From contig NZ_CP035319.1 in NCBI RefSeq assembly GCF_004328705.1, positions 3,844,001 to 3,908,000 on the forward strand: a stretch of 64,000 bases of DNA, in the 5' to 3' direction. The notes beneath the pieces are model-generated. The model had not been told where the DNA came from. It worked only from the letters and a program-made list of their open reading frames with translations, and made no database searches. This stretch comes from Rhodococcus sp. ABRD24. Its GTDB lineage: Bacteria > Actinomycetota > Actinomycetes > Mycobacteriales > Mycobacteriaceae. Position numbers and translations under genes: made by a program. Positions within the stretch are counted from its first letter, which is position 1. Each line of letters begins with the position of its first letter. Positions 8,254-16,464 of this stretch are shown one piece after another.

Positions 8254-9477
8254 CTACGCGGACGCGCCGGCCCAGCTGTCGGGGCCGAACACCTCGTAGT
8301 GGATGTTCTCCGTCGGTACGTTCCGGGCGATCAGCGACTCGCGCATCGAGAGCATGAACGGCAGCGGGCCGCACAGGAACGCGCGGGTCCCCGGCTCGAT
8401 GCTCACGTCGGTGAGGTCGGCTCGGCCGAGGCGGGTGCCGGCGAACGGCTCTCGCGCACCGAGGTCCTCGTACCAACGGTGCATGACCGCCAGGGGGATT
8501 CGGTCGACGAGTTCGGCGAGCTCCGCGCGATGAGCATGCTGCGCGGCCGATCGGTCCGCGTGCAGCACCGCGACGCTGCGCCGGTCTTCGGTGTTCGCGA
8601 GGTGTTCGAGCATGCCGATCATCGGGGTGCAGCCGATGCCAGCCGAGATCAGCAGCAGTGGTGCGTCGTCCCCGGGTAGCACCAGGTCGCCGAACGGCAG
8701 CGACACGCTCAGCTCGTCACCTTCGAAAACGTTGTTGTACAGAAAGTTCGACACCTCGCCGACCGGCGTTACGGAGCCGTCGACTCGCATGTTTGCGCCG
8801 ATCCGCTTGACCGTGATGCGCCACTCGTTGTCGGTGGGATCGCAGGCCAGGCTGTACTGCCGGATCTGCCGCGCGCCGTCGGGGAGCTGCACAGCAACGG
8901 AGATGTACTGTCCCGGTGTGAAGGTCGGCAAGGGTGCGCTGTCGAGTGAGGCGAGCGTGAACGAGACCGTATCCTCCGACTGTTGCGTCCGTCCGGTCAC
9001 CCGGACCCGGCGCCAGACATCGCCGGCCTCGACGCCGGCATTCTCGTACAACCCGGCCTCCATCGCGATGAGAGTGTTCGCCATCAGCCAGTACACCTCG
9101 TCCCATGCCGATGCCACCTCGGGGGTGACGGCCTCGCCGAGGACCTCGACGATCGCTTCGAACAGGTGCTTGTGCACGATCCAGTACTGGTCCGCGGTGA
9201 TCCCGAGCGACGCGTGCTTGTGTGCGATGCGCGACAGGATGGTCTGCACCCGCTCCGGATCCGGGTCGAGCTGCAGGGTGGCGAACGCCGCGATCGCACT
9301 CGCGAGGGCCTTCTGCTGCTCACCCTGACGCTGGTTGCCACGGTTGAACAGGTCCCGCTCGAGTTCCGGGTGGGCGTCGAACATCCTGCGGTAGAACAGC
9401 GTCGTGATGTCACCGATCGCGGCGCCCACGGCGGGCAGAGTGGCGCGGATGGTTTCCTTCGAGGCTTCAGAGAGCAT
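8254..9477 (-). CDS. hmp: Flavohaemoglobin, nitric oxide dioxygenase
   Basis: 407 residues in the standard three-domain order: globin (1-140), FAD-binding (about 150-255) and NAD-binding (about 260-400). The globin part shows FYRRMF with the B10 tyrosine and KHASLGITADQY around the proximal histidine. RQYSLACDP binds FAD, ISAGIGCTPMIGML the pyridine nucleotide, and the end HYEVFGPD is diagnostic. The enzyme turns NO and O2 into nitrate with NAD(P)H. It is 24 bases downstream of an NsrR-type gene in the same direction, so expression should be induced by NO. Confidence 0.95.
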   Translation of the reverse strand: MLSEASKETIRATLPAVGAAIGDITTLFYRRMFDAHPELERDLFNRGNQRQGEQQKALASAIAAFATLQLDPDPERVQTILSRIAHKHASLGITADQYWIVHKHLFEAIVEVLGEAVTPEVASAWDEVYWLMANTLIAMEAGLYENAGVEAGDVWRRVRVTGRTQQSEDTVSFTLASLDSAPLPTFTPGQYISVAVQLPDGARQIRQYSLACDPTDNEWRITVKRIGANMRVDGSVTPVGEVSNFLYNNVFEGDELSVSLPFGDLVLPGDDAPLLLISAGIGCTPMIGMLEHLANTEDRRSVAVLHADRSAAQHAHRAELAELVDRIPLAVMHRWYEDLGAREPFAGTRLGRADLTDVSIEPGTRAFLCGPLPFMLSMRESLIARNVPTENIHYEVFGPDSWAGASA

Positions 9478-9501
9478 CGGATTCTCCTTGTCGGTCGGGT
9501 T

Positions 9502-9948
9502 CTACGGTTCGGTCACTGCCGGCACGGAGGGTGTCGGTAGTGCGGTTGTGGGGGACGTGAGGTCTTGGACGGTGACCGTGTCAAGTGCGGTGTAAAAGGC
9601 TTCCTGCGCCTCGCGCAGCTTCGAGCGCAGTCGGCAGCCGTGACGCAGCGGGCACGGTTTGTCGCCCTCGCATGTGACAACCTCGCCGTCGCCCTCGAGC
9701 TGACGCGTCAGCCAGCCCACCGACGCGGTCCTGCCCAGTTCGGTGATCGCCAGGCCGCCGCCACGGCCGCGACGGGTGGTCACCATGCCCAGTTCACTCA
9801 GTCGCGCAACCACTTTGGTTGCATGCGTGTACGAGACGGCAAGCTGATCCGCGATCGATCGGGTGCTGGGGGCGCTGTCCCCGGGCATCCCGGCCGTCAG
9901 TTGCGTGACGATCCGCAGGCCCAGATCGGTGAACTGCGTCAGTTGCAT
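9502..9948 (-). CDS. nsrR: Rrf2-family NO-sensing repressor NsrR
   Basis: 148 residues beginning MQLTQFTDLGLRIVTQL, almost the canonical NsrR start. A winged HTH (about 25-70) carries SYTHATKVVARLSELG. Three cysteines, Cys93, Cys99 and Cys105 (CEGDKPCPLRHGC), have the same spacing and even the same numbers as the iron-sulfur ligands of Streptomyces NsrR. ATG 9948 is chosen because the Rrf2 fold begins there; an upstream extension to 10080 would be unlike the family and would cross the operator. The gene heads an operon with hmp and is probably autoregulated. Confidence 0.93.
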   Translation of the reverse strand: MQLTQFTDLGLRIVTQLTAGMPGDSAPSTRSIADQLAVSYTHATKVVARLSELGMVTTRRGRGGGLAITELGRTASVGWLTRQLEGDGEVVTCEGDKPCPLRHGCRLRSKLREAQEAFYTALDTVTVQDLTSPTTALPTPSVPAVTEP

Positions 9949-9962
9949 GCCTCGACCGTAGA

Positions 9963-9985
9963 AATTGGAATACAAAATTCCAATT
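9963..9985. promoter_or_regulatory. NsrR operator candidate upstream of nsrR-hmp
   Basis: Arms AATTGGAAT and ATTCCAATT are perfect inverted repeats of 9 bp around the 5-base centre ACAAA. The 23-bp total matches the usual footprint of NsrR dimers and the site is AT-rich in a GC-rich genome, 15 bp upstream of the nsrR ATG. Confidence 0.75.
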
Positions 9986-10041
9986 AAATGTGAGCCGCGT
10001 CGCACGTCGTTTCCCAAGGTCATGACCTTCGGCGCCGGGCG

Positions 10042-10061
10042 ATGGGGACCTTGGTCCCGAA
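10042..10061. promoter_or_regulatory. DosR (DevR) box upstream of the first Usp gene
   Basis: ATGGGGACCTTGGTCCCGAA matches the mycobacterial dormancy-box consensus TTSGGGACTWWAGTCCCSAA at 17 of 20 positions. A half-site TCGGGACT follows at 10066-10073. They lie 128-160 bp before the Usp start. A DosR homologue is encoded at 31501. Confidence 0.7.
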
Positions 10062-10200
10062 CCGCTCGGGACTCACGCATCCCCGCGCAAATCGGTTCGA
10101 GTGACTAACGTCGGGAGCGGCACCATGATCGGCTCGATCCGAAGCAGGAACGAGCACTGATGCCGCACCGATTCGTCTCAACGGAATGAGGGTGAGCGCA

Positions 10201-11127
10201 ATGACCGCGCAGGGCACTGAGCAGGGCACGAGGGAACCGTCGATCGCACGCGACGGGAATTCGGTGGTGGTCGGGGTCGACGGATCACCCGCCGCGGAAG
10301 CGGCGGTGAGGTGGGCCGCCTCGATGTGCGCGGCCCGCGGCCTGTCGCTGCGGATCATCCACGCCCTGGACTTCTCGCCCTACACCTACGGCGCGCCGTA
10401 CCTGGACGTCGCCGGCATCTACGGCTGGATGGAGGACGAAGGTAAGGAGACCCTGGCGCGCGCGGCCGCAGCGGCGCGCGAGGTCTCTGCCGACATCGAC
10501 GTCTCCACCGAGATCTCGACAATGGGCGGAGCTCGCTGGCTCGTGTCGCTGTCCGAGGACTCGCGGGCCCTGGTCCTCGGCGCCTCCGGCAGCGGTTCCG
10601 CCAGTGGGATCGGATCGACCGCCGTCAACGCCGCGAGCCATGGGGTGTGCCCGGTCGTCGTGGTACACGAGCGTGACGGCAAGGTCCCGGACGAGGGGCC
10701 GGTCGTGGTGGGCGTCGACGGCAGCCCCACGAGTGAGCGAGCCATCGCGGTGGCGTTCGAAGAGGCCGCGCAGCGCGGGGCTCCGCTCGTCGCGATCCAT
10801 GCCTGGAGCGATACCCCACATGGCACGCTGGCCGGCGGTCGCGGCGCGATCAGGGATCCCCGCGCGTTCGAGGATGCCGAGCACGAGGTGCTCGCCGAGC
10901 GGTTGGCCGGCTGGCAGGAGCAGTACCCGGACGTCACCGTGCAGCGCGAGCTCTACATCGACGGTCCGCGCACGCATCTGCTGGCGTGGTCGCAGAAGGC
11001 ACAGCTGGTGGTGGTCGGAAGCCGCGGGCGTGGTGGCTTCCGTGGTCTGCTGCTCGGGTCGACGAGCAACGAACTGGTGCAGAAGGCGCAGTGCCCGGTG
11101 ATGGTGGTCCGGCCTGCACGGTCGTAG
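10201..11127 (+). CDS. Tandem universal stress protein (two UspA domains)
   Basis: 308 residues with two Usp domains. Domain 1 (about 15-155) begins VVVGVDGSPAAEAAVRW and ends in the nucleotide-loop-like GASGSGSASGIGSTAV. Domain 2 (about 160-305) begins VVVGVDGSPTSERA and carries GSRGRGGFRGLLLGSTS, the G-2x-G-9x-G-S/T ATP-binding pattern. This two-domain form is typical of the dormancy-regulated Usp proteins of mycobacteria. ATG 10201 is chosen since GAGGG lies 8 bases upstream; an in-frame ATG at 10186 is possible. The DosR-like box points to hypoxia or NO induction, which is inference. Confidence 0.9.
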   Translation: MTAQGTEQGTREPSIARDGNSVVVGVDGSPAAEAAVRWAASMCAARGLSLRIIHALDFSPYTYGAPYLDVAGIYGWMEDEGKETLARAAAAAREVSADIDVSTEISTMGGARWLVSLSEDSRALVLGASGSGSASGIGSTAVNAASHGVCPVVVVHERDGKVPDEGPVVVGVDGSPTSERAIAVAFEEAAQRGAPLVAIHAWSDTPHGTLAGGRGAIRDPRAFEDAEHEVLAERLAGWQEQYPDVTVQRELYIDGPRTHLLAWSQKAQLVVVGSRGRGGFRGLLLGSTSNELVQKAQCPVMVVRPARS

Positions 11128-11181
11128 AGTTCGTGACGTCGTAACGTCCGTCACAGGTACTACGAGATTGGGGTCGCCGAA

Positions 11182-12222
11182 GTGCGCATCGGTATGGGGT
11201 TGAACTACAGCGGGGGGTTCGCAGAGACCGTCGAGGAGGTCGGCGACCTCGAGCGGGCGGGCCTCGACATCGTGTTCGTGCCCGAGGCGTACTCGTTCGA
11301 CGCGGTCAGTCAGCTGGGTTACCTCGCGGCCAAGACGTCGACGATCGAACTGGCGTCGGGCATCTTCCAGATCTATACGCGCACGCCGAGCCTCACCGCG
11401 ATGACGGCAGCGGGTCTGGACTATGTCTCGGACGGCCGGTTCGTCATGGGCATCGGCGCGTCGGGCCCGCAGGTGATAGAGGGCTTCCACGGCGTGAAGT
11501 ACGACGCGCCGCTGGGCCGTACCCGCGAGCTGGTGGACATCTGCCGTCAGGTGTGGCGCCGGGAGAAGGTCAACTATCAGGGCAAGTACTACCAGATCCC
11601 GCTGCCCGCAGATCAGGGCACGGGCCTGGGTAAGCCGCTGAAGCTGATCAACCACCCGGTGCGCGAACGAATTCCGGTCGTCATCGCGTCACTCGGCCCC
11701 AAGAACGTGGCGCTGACGGCCGAGATCGCGGAGGGCTGGGAACCGATCTTCTTCCACCCGGAGAAGGCGGAGGCGGTGTGGGGCGAGTCCCTGGCTGCCG
11801 GCAAGGCCAAGCGCGATCCGAGCCTGGGCGAGCTGCAGATCTACGCCGGTCCGGCGCTGGCGATCGGTGACGACGTAGAGCCAATGCTGCAGTGGATCAA
11901 GCCGCATCTGGCGTTGTACATCGGCGGTATGGGCGCCAAGGGGAAGAACTTCTACAACGACCTCGCCTGCCGCTACGGATACGAGGAGGAGGCCGAGAAG
12001 ATTCAGGATCTGTACTTGGCCGGCAAGAAGGAGGAAGCGACGGCCGCGGTACCCGACGAGCTCGTACGCGCTGTTTCCCTGATCGGCACCGAGAGCTTCG
12101 TCAAGGAACGCATCGCGGCGTTCGCGGCAGCGGGCGTGACGACCCTCAACGTGACACCGTTGGCGGCCGATCGTGCCGGACGAGTGAAGCTGATCGAGCA
12201 ACTGCGCGCGATTGTCGACTGA
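11182..12222 (+). CDS. LLM-class F420-dependent oxidoreductase
   Basis: 346 residues of the luciferase-like TIM-barrel family. It starts MRIGMGLNYSGGF and shows GLDIVFVPEAYSFDAVSQLGYLA, TSTIELASGIFQIYTRTP and FVMGIGASGPQVIEGFHG, as in the mycobacterial F420-dependent group. It would transfer hydride between F420H2 and an organic substrate that cannot be named from the sequence. The GTG start lies 54 bp after the Usp gene, with no terminator between them, so it may share the DosR-controlled transcript. A hairpin follows the gene. Confidence 0.88.
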   Translation: MRIGMGLNYSGGFAETVEEVGDLERAGLDIVFVPEAYSFDAVSQLGYLAAKTSTIELASGIFQIYTRTPSLTAMTAAGLDYVSDGRFVMGIGASGPQVIEGFHGVKYDAPLGRTRELVDICRQVWRREKVNYQGKYYQIPLPADQGTGLGKPLKLINHPVRERIPVVIASLGPKNVALTAEIAEGWEPIFFHPEKAEAVWGESLAAGKAKRDPSLGELQIYAGPALAIGDDVEPMLQWIKPHLALYIGGMGAKGKNFYNDLACRYGYEEEAEKIQDLYLAGKKEEATAAVPDELVRAVSLIGTESFVKERIAAFAAAGVTTLNVTPLAADRAGRVKLIEQLRAIVD

Positions 12223-12241
12223 GTTGGCGCCCGCCCTGTCG

Positions 12242-12280
12242 CGAGGCCCCGGAGTTCGCCCTGCGGATTCCGGGGCCTCG
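12242..12280 (+). terminator. Hairpin after the LLM oxidoreductase gene
   Basis: CGAGGCCCCGGA and TCCGGGGCCTCG form a 12-bp GC-rich stem with a 15-base loop, 20 bases past the stop. There is no T-run. Confidence 0.65.
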
Positions 12281-12356
12281 GGCGTGCACATGATCCCCGA
12301 CGTGCCCGGCATCACGGCCGACTCGGGGCCGAAGACCCACACGAGGGCCCGCCGAA

Positions 12357-12376
12357 ACCGGGACAATGGTTCTCGA
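12357..12376. promoter_or_regulatory. Weak DosR-box-like site before the second Usp gene
   Basis: ACCGGGACAATGGTTCTCGA keeps GGGAC and the centre of the consensus but matches only about 13 of 20 positions. It lies 32 bp before the start codon, so it would overlap the core promoter. Confidence 0.35.
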
Positions 12377-12408
12377 CTGGTCCGTCAGGTGAAGGAGAAG
12401 CTGAATCC

Positions 12409-13311
12409 ATGAGCGCAACCGAATCGATCGTCGTCGCGGTAGACGGCTCCGAAGCGGCATCGAACGCGGTGGTGTGGGCGGCGCGTTCCGCTGCTGCCCA
12501 TCGGCGGCACCTGCACATCGTCACTGCCGTGCACATCCCCGCCTTCTACTACTCCGAGCCCTATCTCGCCCGCAGCTTCCAGGACGAACTGCACGACACG
12601 GCCCGGTCTCGACTGGACAGTGCCGAAGTGCTGGCCAAGCAGTCGGTGGAGGATCTGGCGTCGATCGAGATCACCACCGAGCAGATCGACGGTCGTCCGG
12701 CCCCCACGCTGATCGAGCTGTCGAAGCAGGCATGGATGGTGGTCCTCGGCTCGCACGGACACGGCGAGATCACCGGCCTGGTGGTCGGATCGGTGACAGC
12801 CGCGGTCGCTGCGCACGCCCAGTGCCCGGTTGCGGTGATCCGCGGCCGCACCCTCGACGGGCGCCCGCCGACGGAAGGTCCGATCGTTGTCGGCGTCGAC
12901 GGTTCCGAATCCTGCAAGCCCGCTGTGGAGGCTGCGTTCACGGAGGCCGCAATGCGCGATGCGACCCTGATCGCGGTAAACGTGTGGAGCGATGTGAGCG
13001 TGCAGCCGTCACTGGGCGCGACTCCCGATGACCCGCATTGGAGCCGGATCCAGACCGGCGAGGAAGTGGTTCTGGCGGAGCGTCTCGCGGGATGGCAGGA
13101 GCGCTACCCGGACGTCACCGTCGAGCGTGTCGTCGCGCGGGACCGGCCGGTGCGCGTGCTCAGCGAGTACGCCGAGCAGGCCCAGCTCATCGTTGTCGGC
13201 ACGCGTGGCCGAGGCGGCTTCCGAGGCATGCTGCTGGGCTCCACCAGCCGCGCGATGCTGCACACCGCCGACTGCCCGGTGCTGATCGTGCCTTCCGGGA
13301 CCGCCGACTAG
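12409..13311 (+). CDS. Tandem universal stress protein (two UspA domains), paralogue
   Basis: 300 residues, two Usp domains of about 145 residues each. Domain 1 opens IVVAVDGSEAASNAVVWAA and carries GSHGHGEITGLVVGSVT. Domain 2 opens IVVGVDGSESCKPAVEAAF and carries GTRGRGGFRGMLLGSTS, so both keep ATP-loop glycines. It is a clear paralogue of the protein at 10201 (shared LAERLAGWQE and YPDVTV). AAGGAG lies about 10 bases before the ATG. A bidirectional hairpin closes the gene. Confidence 0.9.
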   Translation: MSATESIVVAVDGSEAASNAVVWAARSAAAHRRHLHIVTAVHIPAFYYSEPYLARSFQDELHDTARSRLDSAEVLAKQSVEDLASIEITTEQIDGRPAPTLIELSKQAWMVVLGSHGHGEITGLVVGSVTAAVAAHAQCPVAVIRGRTLDGRPPTEGPIVVGVDGSESCKPAVEAAFTEAAMRDATLIAVNVWSDVSVQPSLGATPDDPHWSRIQTGEEVVLAERLAGWQERYPDVTVERVVARDRPVRVLSEYAEQAQLIVVGTRGRGGFRGMLLGSTSRAMLHTADCPVLIVPSGTAD

Positions 13312-13320
13312 CCAAGACGC

Positions 13321-13367
13321 GAGCGGCCGTGGATCGTCGGGGTTCTCCCGGCGATCCACGGCCGCTC
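13321..13367. terminator. Bidirectional terminator between convergent Usp and FUSC genes
   Basis: GAGCGGCCGTGGATCG (13321-13336) and CGATCCACGGCCGCTC (13352-13367) form a perfect 16-bp stem with a 15-base loop. It fills nearly the whole space between the two convergent stops. Confidence 0.85.
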
Positions 13368-13374
13368 TCTCGTC

Positions 13375-14943
13375 TCAGGAGAGCGCCAGTACCTGGCAGC
13401 CGGCCTCGTTGAGCCGGTGGTGCCGGGTCCACCGAGTCTGCGTCCACACCGGATCGGTGTGAGCGGCCGCCAGCGCCGCGGCGGTCGCGGTGTGCATGTC
13501 GAACTCGAGTTCCCGGCGCAGGCCGCGCACCTCGTGCCGATCGCGCGAGAGGCCGATCCGTTCGATCGTCGTCGCCACCCGGTCGTCCGCGTCGTCGAGG
13601 ATCCTCCGGTAGGCGCCGGGCCGCACGATCCACAGCACGACCACCGCGACGACCACTCCGATCACCGTCTCGATCAGACGGTCACGCGTGACACCCGTGA
13701 GGTCGTTCGGCGAACCCAGCCCGGCGAGCAGGAGCGCCAGCGTCGTGATGAAAACCATCGCCAGTCCGTAGTTGCGGACGAGGTACGCCTGCAGTCCGGC
13801 CATCGCTGCGGCCACCACCAGGACCAGTGCGGCGCCGGACGGGTCGAACGGGGTCAATCCGGCGAGCAGCACCAGGCCCAGTACGGTTCCTGCGAAGCGG
13901 TGCACCGCCCGATACGTTCCGAGGATCCGGTCCGGACCCTGATGCAGGATCATCGCCGCGGTGATGACCGCCCAATCCGGCCGGGCCACACCGAGTCCCA
14001 TCGCGACGGCACCCGCCACCGTGCACGCCGTGACCAGCCGCACGACGATGAGGACAGAGCGGCCGTGCGGCGACAGTGCCCGCTGCAGTCGGAACAGGAC
14101 GGTGGGACGGGGCAGCGGAATCCTCTGACGGAGATCCTCGCTGTCGGCGTCGAGTAGCGTCTCCGTTCCATGCAGCAGCGTCACGCAGCGGCGCTGTGTG
14201 TCCAGCAATTCTCGGATCAGCGAGTGGTCCCGGGCCGTGAGCCCCCCGTCGTGGAGGCAGTGCCACGCCGCGTGGACCGCTTTCACAGCCCCGTGCCGCA
14301 GGCCCGCCGAGCCCCGGTCGCGATCGAATGCGGCGACGGCGGCGACCGCGCCCGCCACGGCGGCGCGTTCGGGTGTGTGCGGACGGAACGGCCATCCTGA
14401 CATCGCCACCGGCACCGCGGTGATCGCGCCGACAGCAGTCCAGCTGACCACCTCACGCACCGAGACACCGACAGCCGGCAACGCCGATGCGATCTCCACG
14501 GTGAGGAGGGGAAGGAAGGCACCGGGCGCACCGAGTCGCAGCGCGTCGACGACGAACGCGCCCGCCGCCACGACCGCGGTCATCGAGAGCGCCAGCGCCA
14601 TCGGCCACAGCGGTGATCCGCCCGCGACGGCCTCGTCATGCACTCTCGCCCCGACGACGGCCCCGATGGACGCCGCCGCCACCATCGCGCAGCCCGCGAC
14701 CGAGACGGCGCGCCATCTCACCCGATACGGACGGCCCTCGCCGTACACCACCGCGAACGCGCCGAGAGCTGCGATCGCAGCCAGTAGATCATGACCGAGA
14801 GCGACACCGACCAGACCCGGCAGGGCCACGGCGACGGCGGCCCGTGTCGTCCCCGGCCAGCGACGGCCGTCCCTCGGCACGCGTACCAGCGCGGGCCACG
14901 CGCGGGCCGGCGTGGGAATCGGGGGAGGAACTTCGATCGACAC
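13375..14943 (-). CDS. FUSC/aromatic-acid-exporter-like membrane protein
   Basis: 522 residues with two blocks of hydrophobic helices, about 30-195 and 325-440, separated and followed by cytoplasmic helical regions. This is the layout of the fusaric-acid-resistance (FUSC) superfamily. The second block, VLIVVRLVTACTVAGAVAMG to GVVVAVVVLWIVRPG, fits the FUSC_2 domain, with RPDWAVITAAMILHQGPDR matching the family's W..T.... pattern. Such proteins are proposed to export aromatic acids, but the substrate is unknown. No partner (membrane fusion protein) is nearby, as is usual in Gram-positives. Confidence 0.8.
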   Translation of the reverse strand: MSIEVPPPIPTPARAWPALVRVPRDGRRWPGTTRAAVAVALPGLVGVALGHDLLAAIAALGAFAVVYGEGRPYRVRWRAVSVAGCAMVAAASIGAVVGARVHDEAVAGGSPLWPMALALSMTAVVAAGAFVVDALRLGAPGAFLPLLTVEIASALPAVGVSVREVVSWTAVGAITAVPVAMSGWPFRPHTPERAAVAGAVAAVAAFDRDRGSAGLRHGAVKAVHAAWHCLHDGGLTARDHSLIRELLDTQRRCVTLLHGTETLLDADSEDLRQRIPLPRPTVLFRLQRALSPHGRSVLIVVRLVTACTVAGAVAMGLGVARPDWAVITAAMILHQGPDRILGTYRAVHRFAGTVLGLVLLAGLTPFDPSGAALVLVVAAAMAGLQAYLVRNYGLAMVFITTLALLLAGLGSPNDLTGVTRDRLIETVIGVVVAVVVLWIVRPGAYRRILDDADDRVATTIERIGLSRDRHEVRGLRRELEFDMHTATAAALAAAHTDPVWTQTRWTRHHRLNEAGCQVLALS

Positions 14944-15231
14944 GGCTACTTACGTTACGAAACGATGCGGGCTGCGATCGAATCAGACAGAACGGCGCCC
15001 TCGGTCGGCGACCGCGGGTTCCGATGATCGGAGGCCGGTCGGATTGTGTGCGCCGGCGCGAGCGCGAGCTTCTCGCCTTCGCGATTCCTCCCCTCGGTGG
15101 ACCGGATCGGAGTTAAATAGATTCGAACAGGCGCAATGGATTTCGACACGAGCAAGCACAGCCCAGTCCACCGCCCGCCCGCTCCGGTTCTGTTGCCGCC
15201 CGCGGGAGGCAGATCGTTTCGGGGATGCGCG

Positions 15232-16464
15232 ATGAACGAAGCAGCCTTGGGAGTCCACGCGAACGGAAGCGAGCCCGAAACGGCCCGACCGCAAACACCC
15301 GAACCAGTCGAGGACGACTCGGGTGGCGGCACTGTCGGAGTCGGACTCCCGACGCTGCTCGCGGTCGCGCGGCTGACGTCGGCACAGGCCGCGCAACTGG
15401 TCGCGGACCTGATCGGCCAGGTCGAACTGGCAAGCGTGCGACGTGGCCGACCGGTGACGGTGCGGGACGACTCCGTCATGGTGTCCGACGGCGGACGGCT
15501 CACGATCGACGGCGGCTCCCACATCGAGACGGATGACGCGACCGCGGTCCTGATCCGCAGTATCGCGACGAACTGCCGAGGTTCTGGGTTCGGTGATCTT
15601 CTGAACGAATCGGTTTCGGGCACAAAGGATCCGGATGGACTGATTCGTCGGGTTCGTCGGGTGATCGATCCCGAGCTCGACCTCGTCGACGAGTCCCGGC
15701 GGAGGCGCCAGATCGGCGAACTCGTCAGGGCGACGATGGTCCGGCCCGATCTGGACGGCGCGGCAGTGGAGGATCGGGAAGATCGGACTGCCATGCCGAG
15801 CGGTCCGTCCGTGCCTGCCGGGTCGCTGGTGCCGAGCGCCGGTTGGTACCCGCCGGTCCGAAGCCCCTGGCACAGCCGTCGACGTCGGCCGTCCCGGCGT
15901 CAGGGTGTCTACGCAGTGCTCGCGATCGTCGTTCTTGCCGGGTCCGTCATGGCGGCTCCTCGCGCGTGGGAACAACTGAGCCGCGGCTGGGACGCCATTC
16001 TCGATCCAGTGGACACGTCCTCCGCGCAGAACCGGATCGAGCCGGTGTCGCCGCCGCCGCCCGAACCGGCGGAACCGGCGGCGGCGGGCGGTACCACGCC
16101 CGCGCCGGTCGATACCGGAGCTCCGGCAGCTGCGGGTCAGATCGCTGGTGTCACAGCGAGTTTCGCCGACGGGTCGTGCAGCCCCGGCAGGCCGTGCGCG
16201 GTACGGGTGGACGTCCGTCTGGATCCGTCAGCGGTCGGTGCGATCACCTGGAAGCTGAACGTCTACGACCGGTGCACCGGTGAGGTGCACGGGGGCGGTG
16301 ACGTCACCATGCCCGCCGAGCCGGGGCGGAACGGCGTGTACGGACTGAGCCGGACCACGCTGCCCGACGGCTCCGCTCTGGCCATCGCCGCGGTCACGAG
16401 CGCCCCGGCGGTCGTCGCGTCGGAGCCGCTGTACGTGCCCGCCGAGCAGGCGGCCTGCCGATGA
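15232..16464 (+). CDS. Single-pass membrane protein of unknown function, upstream of the SEDS-PBP fusion
   Basis: About 410 residues; no named family recognised. The cytoplasmic part (1-215) has a helical segment LPTLLAVARLTSAQAAQLVA and a DGG-containing region. A basic stretch (SRRRRPSRRQ) precedes one transmembrane helix at about 225-244. Outside lies a Pro/Ala-rich linker and a small cysteine-containing beta domain (CSPGRPCAVRVDV, then WKLNVYDRCTG). The topology, N-in and C-out, suits a partner of a wall-synthesis complex. Its stop overlaps the start of the SEDS-PBP gene (ATGA), so the two are co-translated. The start is uncertain: ATG 15136 would add 32 residues. Confidence 0.6.
   Translation: MNEAALGVHANGSEPETARPQTPEPVEDDSGGGTVGVGLPTLLAVARLTSAQAAQLVADLIGQVELASVRRGRPVTVRDDSVMVSDGGRLTIDGGSHIETDDATAVLIRSIATNCRGSGFGDLLNESVSGTKDPDGLIRRVRRVIDPELDLVDESRRRRQIGELVRATMVRPDLDGAAVEDREDRTAMPSGPSVPAGSLVPSAGWYPPVRSPWHSRRRRPSRRQGVYAVLAIVVLAGSVMAAPRAWEQLSRGWDAILDPVDTSSAQNRIEPVSPPPPEPAEPAAAGGTTPAPVDTGAPAAAGQIAGVTASFADGSCSPGRPCAVRVDVRLDPSAVGAITWKLNVYDRCTGEVHGGGDVTMPAEPGRNGVYGLSRTTLPDGSALAIAAVTSAPAVVASEPLYVPAEQAACR

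Noticed and set aside
9949..10080. N-terminal extension of nsrR
   Set aside because: It would cover the palindromic operator and add 44 residues not found in Rrf2 proteins.
10285..11655. Long open frame on the minus strand across the first Usp and LLM genes
   Set aside because: It spans two unrelated genes and their spacer, with low-complexity His/Arg composition, so it is not a gene.
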